DNA from: a bacterium
GTDB taxonomy: Bacteria; Ratteibacteria; UBA8468; B48-G9; JAFGKM01
DNA length: 11,561 nt
Direction of reading: 5' to 3'
Assembly: GCA_023230585.1 (NCBI GenBank)
Contig: JALNXB010000055.1
Location: 1 to 11,561, forward strand
A program made the position numbers and the translations under genes. This document shows, piece by piece, positions 6,817-11,561 of the stretch. Positions within the stretch are counted from its first letter, which is position 1, and each line of letters starts with the position of its first letter. The notes beneath the pieces are model-generated. The model ran no database searches and was not told the DNA's origin. It was given only the letters and a program-made list of their open reading frames with translations.

Positions 6817-8955
6817 ATGAGTAAATATCTGTTTAATAATTACGGGGGCAGTTATCAGTTAAATATTGAAAAACCGAAAGATTTGAGGAAAATTGTTGAC
6901 CTTGATGAAGCTTTATGGGCTGCAACAAGTTTGCCTATAGAAATACTTAACATTGATAAAAAATTTCTGGAATACCTTGATACTGATGAGAATGGTAGAA
7001 TAAGAACCGATGAGATAAAATATGCAGTGCAATGGGTTTTTAACATATTGAAAGACTGTTCACATTTATCTGAAGGAACAGATGTACTTCTGCTTGATAA
7101 TATTAATATTGATATCCCCGAAGGTAAAACATTGCAAGATACCTCAAAAATTATTCTTTCAAACCTAAATGTACCTAACTCTCCTAACAGAATCAATCTT
7201 TCCCAAGTAAGAAATCTTCAAGGAATAATGGCAAGTTCAACCACCAACGGAGATGGGGTTATAGCGCCTGATGCAACAACCGATAAAGAACTTTCTGACC
7301 TTATAGTTCTTATAATGGAAACAATCGGTAGTTCAAATGCTGCAAGCGGTAAATTAGGTATTAATTCCACACAGACATCAGAATTTTTCACTCAGGCTTC
7401 ACTTTACCTTGAATGGCTTGAGAAGGGTCAAATTCCAGATAACCAGGAAAATACAGATATTATGGTGTGGGGAAGAAATACCATTGAGGCGTACAGTTCA
7501 TTAAAAAAGGTTGCAAGAAAGGTAGATGAGTTTTTTGCTCAATGCGCTATATCGCAGTTTGATAGCAGAGTGAAAGAATCATTACAATTGAAAGAGAAAG
7601 AACTTGAAGAGATAGATTTTACTGATAAATCTCTTATACTTGATAGGTTAAAAACAGCTCCTCTCGCTAAAATAAATAATGAAAACACATTATATCTTGA
7701 CGGTTATATAAATTCTTTATATTCAAAAGATATATCTGATTTTAAAGAAAAAGTTTTGGTAAAAATTTATGATGAAAATATATCTCGATTAGACCTTGAA
7801 AAATGGGAGAATGTTAAAAACATTTTTGCTCCTTACAAAGATTATACCGATAATAAAAAAGGAGAAAAGGTTGAAAAAATAGATGTTGCTCTTTTACGTA
7901 AATATATAGAGGAAGGATTTCAAGAGAGGATATATACACTTATAAAACAAGATTTAGCAGTAGCTGAAGAAATCAAACATATAAAAGATGTTGAAAAATT
8001 GCTCCTTTACCAAAAGTTTTTATTTGAGTTTGCTAACAATTCAGCAAGTTTCTCTAACGTTTATAATCCTGAGATACGCTCTATTTTTGAAGTTGGGACA
8101 CTTATTATAGACGGTAGAAAAATGCCGTTTACTATTCTTGTGAACAATATGCCTGCACATAAAAAGATTGCTCAAGAAAGTAATGTATACCTTATATATC
8201 TTACTGTAACAAGCAAAGATAACGGAGAAACACAATTTAATGTTGCTACATCTGTTACTTCAGGAGATTCAGGTAACTTAAGAATTGGCAAAAGAGGCGT
8301 CTTTTTTACAAGGGACGGTAAAGAGTGGGATGCTGAAGTAATCGATATAATAGTAAACCCAATAGGGCTTCTCGAGTCTATTAAAGCACCTTTTATAAAA
8401 CTTGCAGATTCAATAAAAAATCAGGTGGAAAAATTTGCAAAAACAAAAGAAGCTAAACTTGAAGGCACTCTTGTAGCCCCTACAGGTGCAAGCGTAACCA
8501 GAGACCTTATGGTTGGAGGTGGAGTAGCAATTGCCGCAATAGGTTCCTCTTTTGCTTATATAGCAAGGGCTGTATCACAGGTGAAATTAGGACATTTTTT
8601 AACAACGATAATCATTATTCTTGCTACTATTTTAGTGCCGAGTTTGCTTATGGGAATAGTTAAACTTCGCAGACGTAACCTTAGTATATTATTTGAAGCA
8701 TCGGGATGCGCAATAAATGTAAGAATGAAATTAACATTAGGGTTAGGAAAATTGTTTACCTATATCCCTGCTTACCCACCTAATTCACAGAGAAAGAAAC
8801 TGGATATAATTGAAGAGTTGACAAAAAAGATAAAAATGGCTAAAGAGGTTAGTTGGGAGCAACTTTTTAAGACTATTTTTATTACACTGCTTGTCTCGTT
8901 TTTGGTTTTTATTTTAGTTATTCTTATGTTGAAATTTAGAATCCTGCCGATATAA
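6817..8955 (+). CDS. Unrecognised EF-hand membrane protein with C-terminal transmembrane segments
   Basis: 712 residues; I do not recognise a named family. A textbook EF-hand calcium loop lies at 55-66, DTDENGRIRTDE, with acidic or polar ligands at positions 1, 3, 5 and 12, Gly at 6 and Ile at 8. A degenerate second loop may lie at 142-153 (N-G-D-G-V-I core, but lacking acids at 1 and 12). Residues about 190-420 are charged and mostly helical-looking. About 420-530 look beta-rich (LIIDGRKM, VYLIYLTVT, KRGVFFTRDGKEWDAEV). Hydrophobic segments are at about 564-583, 594-615 and 686-705. There is no N-terminal signal peptide. KLRRRN after the second segment and the lysine-rich stretch before the third suggest that this loop is cytoplasmic, which would place the large N-terminal part in the cytoplasm too. 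The segment around 616-645 recalls, from memory only, C-terminal parts of hypothetical membrane proteins in Planctomycetes/Verrucomicrobia-type genomes. The ribosome site is weak (GGA, 6 nt before ATG). It follows the aminotransferase by 82 nt with no clear terminator. Confidence 0.85.
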   Translation: MSKYLFNNYGGSYQLNIEKPKDLRKIVDLDEALWAATSLPIEILNIDKKFLEYLDTDENGRIRTDEIKYAVQWVFNILKDCSHLSEGTDVLLLDNINIDIPEGKTLQDTSKIILSNLNVPNSPNRINLSQVRNLQGIMASSTTNGDGVIAPDATTDKELSDLIVLIMETIGSSNAASGKLGINSTQTSEFFTQASLYLEWLEKGQIPDNQENTDIMVWGRNTIEAYSSLKKVARKVDEFFAQCAISQFDSRVKESLQLKEKELEEIDFTDKSLILDRLKTAPLAKINNENTLYLDGYINSLYSKDISDFKEKVLVKIYDENISRLDLEKWENVKNIFAPYKDYTDNKKGEKVEKIDVALLRKYIEEGFQERIYTLIKQDLAVAEEIKHIKDVEKLLLYQKFLFEFANNSASFSNVYNPEIRSIFEVGTLIIDGRKMPFTILVNNMPAHKKIAQESNVYLIYLTVTSKDNGETQFNVATSVTSGDSGNLRIGKRGVFFTRDGKEWDAEVIDIIVNPIGLLESIKAPFIKLADSIKNQVEKFAKTKEAKLEGTLVAPTGASVTRDLMVGGGVAIAAIGSSFAYIARAVSQVKLGHFLTTIIIILATILVPSLLMGIVKLRRRNLSILFEASGCAINVRMKLTLGLGKLFTYIPAYPPNSQRKKLDIIEELTKKIKMAKEVSWEQLFKTIFITLLVSFLVFILVILMLKFRILPI

Positions 8956-9022
8956 AAATAGGGGCGACGGCGTATTTCTGTGGGATAAAACTCGCAAAGA
9001 CGGAATGGGGGTAGTGAAAAAC

Positions 9023-9050
9023 GAGATTCCGGATCAAGTCTAGAATGACA
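9023..9050. repeat. R3 near-palindrome, widespread intergenic repeat type
   Basis: The 28 bases contain ATTCCGGA and TCTAGAAT, which are inverse repeats with 6 of 8 matches around a 5-nt loop. On the minus strand it reads TGTCATTC...GAATCTC, the pattern of short interspersed palindromes recalled from many bacterial genomes. Only one copy is in this window, so repeat status rests on memory. Confidence 0.5.
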
Positions 9051-9117
9051 TGCAGGGGAAGTCTCCGCCTTTTATCGCTCTGTTATTCATTTTTTTAGCC
9101 TGCCAACTACCCCTCCA

Positions 9118-9182
9118 CCTACGCCAAGGTTTACCTGCCGAAGCTTGTATTTTAGCGTAGGTTGGCTTCGGTGGATAAACCT
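9118..9182. repeat. R2 interleaved palindromic repeat, copy B
   Basis: The second 65-bp copy, the same length as copy A and 55 of 65 identical. Arms AGGTTT...GAAGC (9127-9144) and GCTTC...AAACCT (9165-9182) match inversely at 15 of 18 positions. CCTACGC (9118-9124) and GCGTAGG (9155-9161) match perfectly and interlock with the other dyad. At the fifth arm position A in copy A and T in copy B are matched by the opposite change in the second arm, which keeps the pair. Confidence 0.85.
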
Positions 9183-9260
9183 CATCCCATTAACCTCTCT
9201 GCAAACCCTTGGGGATTTCCAATACCTATAATTCTCAAGGGGAGAAGGCAAAAACGGGAG

Positions 9261-9308
9261 GGTGTATGCGCCGTAGTACCAGAGTGAGTAGACACCACAT
9301 ACTTTTTT
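9261..9308. repeat. R1 dispersed repeat, copy 2
   Basis: 48 bases identical to 97-144 apart from position 9297. Its T-tract end overlaps the stop codon of the minus-strand glutamate dehydrogenase gene (9307-9309), so on the coding strand the repeat starts in the stop codon itself. The dehydrogenase C-terminus is still of normal family length. Confidence 0.85.
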
Positions 9309-10515
9309 AAATCCAAAGCCTTGCTTCCATAGCCTCCAAAAGAGTGTTCAGCGCAATATAAAAGAATGCCTCTCTCGAAGTTGACTCTAATTTCTTTTTA
9401 GCTTTCATACCTTGCCAAAAGACAGAATCTATTTTAGCATCTATCAGTTCAAAGACCTCTTTTTCGGAAGTCTTGTTGCCAGATTTTGAATCTTTCCATT
9501 CAATATAAGACGCAATCACTCCCCCACTATTAGCGTAAAAATCTGGTAAGATGTTTATCCCTTTATTTAAAAGCACCTCTTCTCCTTCTTCAGTAGTAGG
9601 GTTATTAGCACCTTCAACAATAAGTTTTGCTTGCATTAATTGTGCGGTACTTTTTGTAATAACACTTTCAACTGCAGCAGGGATAAAAACATCTGTTTTA
9701 AGAGAGAAAAATTCATCCTCTGTTATTGCTTCTGCAAAAGGAAAATTATTTATACTGTCTTTACTTAAAGGAGCGTACTTGAAAAGAGCCTCTATATCAA
9801 TTCCTTTTTTGTTATATATCACTCCTCCAATATCAAAAACGGCTATTACTTTAACTCCCATTTCAGAAAGAAAGTGTGCCGTCCATCTTCCTACGTTCCC
9901 AAAACCTTGTATAGCAACATTTGTACCTTCAATGTTTTTCTTTAATATATTCTCTACACCAAGTTTGGTGGCTTTTGAAAGCCCTCTCCCTGTTGCTTGA
10001 ATTCTTCCAGAAAGCCCCCCAAGAACAATAGGTTTTCCAGTTACAGTTTCTGGTTTACGGGTCTCACCATAAATAACTGCCATATCCAAAGGAGAACTAC
10101 CTAAATCAGGCGCTGGTATATATGACCCTGAATAGAGTTCCTCTCTTATCATACGCACATACTCTTTTATTATTGCAACTTTTGCAGAAGTTTCGATTTT
10201 ATAAGGGTCTAACCTAATACCTGATTTTCCGCCCCCAAAAGGTAACCTCATAAGAGCATTCTTATAAGTCATTATCTCGGCAAGGGTTCTAACCTCTTTA
10301 AAAGAAACATCTGGTGCCAATCTTATCCCACCTTTTGCAGGACCAAGAGCAGTGTTATGGTAAACGATGAAAGTATCTAAACAGGCAAGGTTTTCGTCTG
10401 CAATCTTTATATTGAGAGCAAGTTTTATCTCTTTACGGGAATTGTTTAAGAGAATTTCAGCATCTCTTGGAATATTTATAAATTTTTTCATCCTAGCAAG
10501 TTTAACCAGCGCCAT
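9307..10515 (-). CDS. gdhA: Glutamate dehydrogenase (Glu/Leu/Phe/Val dehydrogenase family)
   Basis: 402 residues, near the ~415 of short hexameric glutamate dehydrogenases. It interconverts glutamate with 2-oxoglutarate plus ammonia. Substrate motifs: GPAKGGIR (K61), YKNAL (K85), PFGGGKSGI (catalytic K97) and PAPDLG (D137). By family alignment these correspond to clostridial GDH K89, K113, K125 and D165. K61 is a leucine in leucine dehydrogenases, so glutamate is the likely substrate. LGGLSGR...ATGRG (165-178) leads into a Rossmann nucleotide fold, GFGNVG (204-209), with D228 at the end of the second strand favouring NAD over NADP. The C-terminal signature NSGGVIASYIEW (329-340) is present. 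The start at 10515 has a GGAG site 5 nt upstream and lies 8 nt after the amidohydrolase stop, so the two are co-transcribed. Coenzyme preference is inferred, not shown. Confidence 0.9.
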   Translation of the reverse strand: MALVKLARMKKFINIPRDAEILLNNSRKEIKLALNIKIADENLACLDTFIVYHNTALGPAKGGIRLAPDVSFKEVRTLAEIMTYKNALMRLPFGGGKSGIRLDPYKIETSAKVAIIKEYVRMIREELYSGSYIPAPDLGSSPLDMAVIYGETRKPETVTGKPIVLGGLSGRIQATGRGLSKATKLGVENILKKNIEGTNVAIQGFGNVGRWTAHFLSEMGVKVIAVFDIGGVIYNKKGIDIEALFKYAPLSKDSINNFPFAEAITEDEFFSLKTDVFIPAAVESVITKSTAQLMQAKLIVEGANNPTTEEGEEVLLNKGINILPDFYANSGGVIASYIEWKDSKSGNKTSEKEVFELIDAKIDSVFWQGMKAKKKLESTSREAFFYIALNTLLEAMEARLWI

Positions 10516-10523
10516 TTTGCTCC

Positions 10524-11393
10524 TTAAAGTTTTAACAATCTTTTTGCGTTTTTCTCAGTAATTTTTTCGTATACTTGTTTTGAAATATGGTTATTTTTTA
10601 AAGAATCGTTCATATAAGATACTATTTCAGACGTCTGTCCTTTATGGCAGATATCGGTACCAAATAAAAGTTGGTCTTGGAATTCTTCGAGGAACCAATA
10701 CCCAAATTTCATATCTCTGGTTATAGCATTAAAACCGCTTCCAGCTGAAAGATCGCCACATAGGTTAGGATATTTTTTCATCAATTCACAAACCCTACCT
10801 GGACCAGGTATAGGGTCTTTAGGGTACCCTATCCTTGTTTCTTCTGTCACCCCGCTACTTATTTCAGACCAGAAACCTGTTGCATGTCCCATAAAAACTG
10901 TTTCTGGGCATAACTGTAAGGCTTTTTCAATGCGAGGCAGATGTAGGTCGTCAACCAGCCCGTAACTTCCGCTAAATTTACTATATAAGTGAAAAATTAT
11001 TGGAAACCCAACCTTGCCACAATACTGGTAAAGATTGATACATTTTGGGTCATCAAAATAGAGGTTTGCGGTCAACTCTCCAAGACCTTTACAACCTAAA
11101 TCTTTGTAACGGTTAAGTATCCAAGAAAAATCTGTCTTGTCTGAGTTAGAACCAGAACGTGGGTCTATGTTACAGAAAGGTATAACTCTATCTGGGTATT
11201 TTTTATGCATCTCGAGAACTTCCTCAGTACCAAAATAAAAATATCGAGTTTCAGGGCTACAGCCAATAGGGAGCACAACAAATTTCTCTATACCCAAACT
11301 ATCCATTGTCTTTACAAGGTCGTCAGCTGTAAAGTAGTCTTCTGGTTTTGCGTTCCACATATTAATAACATGTGTATGAATATCGATAAACAT
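10524..11393 (-). CDS. Amidohydrolase family 2 metal-dependent hydrolase
   Basis: 289 residues, the size of single-domain amidohydrolase-2 (TIM-barrel) enzymes. The metal-site pattern is complete: IDIHTH at the N-terminus (H6, H8), GLGELTAN with E106, FHLYSKF with H135, FMGHATGFW with H170, and LFGTDICH with D247. The family includes decarboxylases and C-O/C-N hydrolases (for example the ACMSD-like group), so the substrate cannot be named. No signal peptide, so it is cytoplasmic. The start ATG at 11393 has AAGGAG 5 nt upstream. It is the first gene of a two-gene unit with the glutamate dehydrogenase 8 nt downstream. The ~100 nt upstream is AT-rich, but I see no promoter good enough to call. 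Confidence 0.88.
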   Translation of the reverse strand: MFIDIHTHVINMWNAKPEDYFTADDLVKTMDSLGIEKFVVLPIGCSPETRYFYFGTEEVLEMHKKYPDRVIPFCNIDPRSGSNSDKTDFSWILNRYKDLGCKGLGELTANLYFDDPKCINLYQYCGKVGFPIIFHLYSKFSGSYGLVDDLHLPRIEKALQLCPETVFMGHATGFWSEISSGVTEETRIGYPKDPIPGPGRVCELMKKYPNLCGDLSAGSGFNAITRDMKFGYWFLEEFQDQLLFGTDICHKGQTSEIVSYMNDSLKNNHISKQVYEKITEKNAKRLLKL

Positions 11394-11491
11394 CTTTTCT
11401 CCTTTTTTGTCTTTCCAACATTATTCTGTACTTCCCATTTTGTCTTATATGAAAAAATATGTGTTTAGGAACGAATTACGAGGTGCTAACC

Positions 11492-11543
11492 GACGCTTTT
11501 TGTCGTTGCGAAGGAACGCTTTGTGTGACTGCGGCAATCCTCG
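11492..11543. repeat. R4 dispersed repeat near the window end
   Basis: It reads GTCGTTGCGAAGGAACG followed by GTGACTGCGGCAATCCTCG with a few extra bases between. This is very like the widespread intergenic repeat type remembered as GTCATTGCGAAGGAACGAAG...CTGCGGCAATCTCG. ACGCTTTTTGT and ACGCTTTGTGT form a short direct repeat inside it. A 17-nt end piece recurs inverted at 1992-2008. It lies upstream of the amidohydrolase gene. Confidence 0.6.
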
Positions 11544-11561
11544 TTTTTATCCTATACACTA

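Larger units (their letters stand above)
8956..9306. other. Convergent intergenic region filled with dispersed repeats
   Basis: A 351-base spacer between convergent genes, with no credible coding frame. It contains an R4-like fragment CTCGCAAAGAC (8991-9001), the R3 near-palindrome (9023-9050), R2 copy B (9118-9182), a weak inverted repeat CCCTTG/CAAGGG (9206-9211 and 9236-9241), and most of R1 copy 2. No U-tract hairpin that would make a clear terminator for either gene was seen. Confidence 0.8.

Noticed and set aside
9206..9241. CCCTTG/CAAGGG inverted repeat as a terminator
   Set aside because: The stem is only 6 bp with a 24-nt loop and no following T-tract in either direction.
9097..9304. 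Minus-strand frame that stays open through R1 and R2 behind gdh
   Set aside because: It consists of repeat sequence, has no suitable start, and the translation has no protein-like pattern. The R1 copies also share an open frame, but one mismatch cannot show coding selection.
97..9308. R1 or R2 copies as remnants of a CRISPR array
   Set aside because: Only two copies of each, about 7 to 9 kb apart, with no regular spacers and no cas genes.
9551..10000. Plus-strand open frame of 149 codons
   Set aside because: It is the antisense shadow of the glutamate dehydrogenase gene, whose motifs are unambiguous on the other strand.

Overview
The window looks like chromosomal DNA from an uncultivated, AT-rich, Gram-negative-type bacterium. 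Two tandem pseudopilin-like genes of the H-X9-DG type, common in Planctomycetes, Verrucomicrobia, Lentisphaerae and Omnitrophota relatives, point to that broad group. The intergenic spacers are studded with short palindromic repeats of the kind seen in such genomes. The phylum is an inference from gene style; no rRNA or tRNA is present to settle it. I see no phage, transposase, plasmid or CRISPR gene.

Layout. 1-161: spacer with a 48-bp dispersed repeat (R1). 162-1782 (minus): two paralogous prepilin-like proteins, probably co-transcribed from a good sigma-70-type promoter at 1865-1894, with a leader RNA carrying two GC-rich hairpins. 1783-2149: divergent intergenic region holding that promoter, a 65-bp interleaved palindrome (R2) and a likely promoter for the next operon. 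2150-6734 (plus): a tight cluster purL-purM-alaC-like aminotransferase (1-nt overlap, then 14-nt gap). 6817-8955 (plus): a 712-residue unrecognised membrane protein with an excellent EF-hand loop near its N-terminus and three hydrophobic segments at its C-terminus. 8956-9306: convergent spacer packed with several repeat types, including second copies of R1 and R2. 9307-11393 (minus): an amidohydrolase-2 family metal hydrolase followed, 8 nt later, by a glutamate dehydrogenase. 11394-11561: promoter-side spacer with another dispersed repeat (R4).

How the genes work together. PurL and PurM catalyse consecutive steps of de novo purine synthesis (FGAR to FGAM to AIR). PurL is the short form that needs separate PurQ and PurS, which are not in this window. 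The AlaC-like aminotransferase and the glutamate dehydrogenase both handle glutamate/2-oxoglutarate, and PurL consumes a glutamine-derived amide, so the region has a loose nitrogen-metabolism theme; a functional link is inference only. The pseudopilins belong to a type II secretion/type IV pilus-like machinery encoded elsewhere.

The most novel-looking items are the EF-hand membrane protein, the R2 palindromes with a compensatory base change between copies, and the R1 repeat placed directly behind two unrelated genes. I did not find a convincing multi-gene defence or mobile system.
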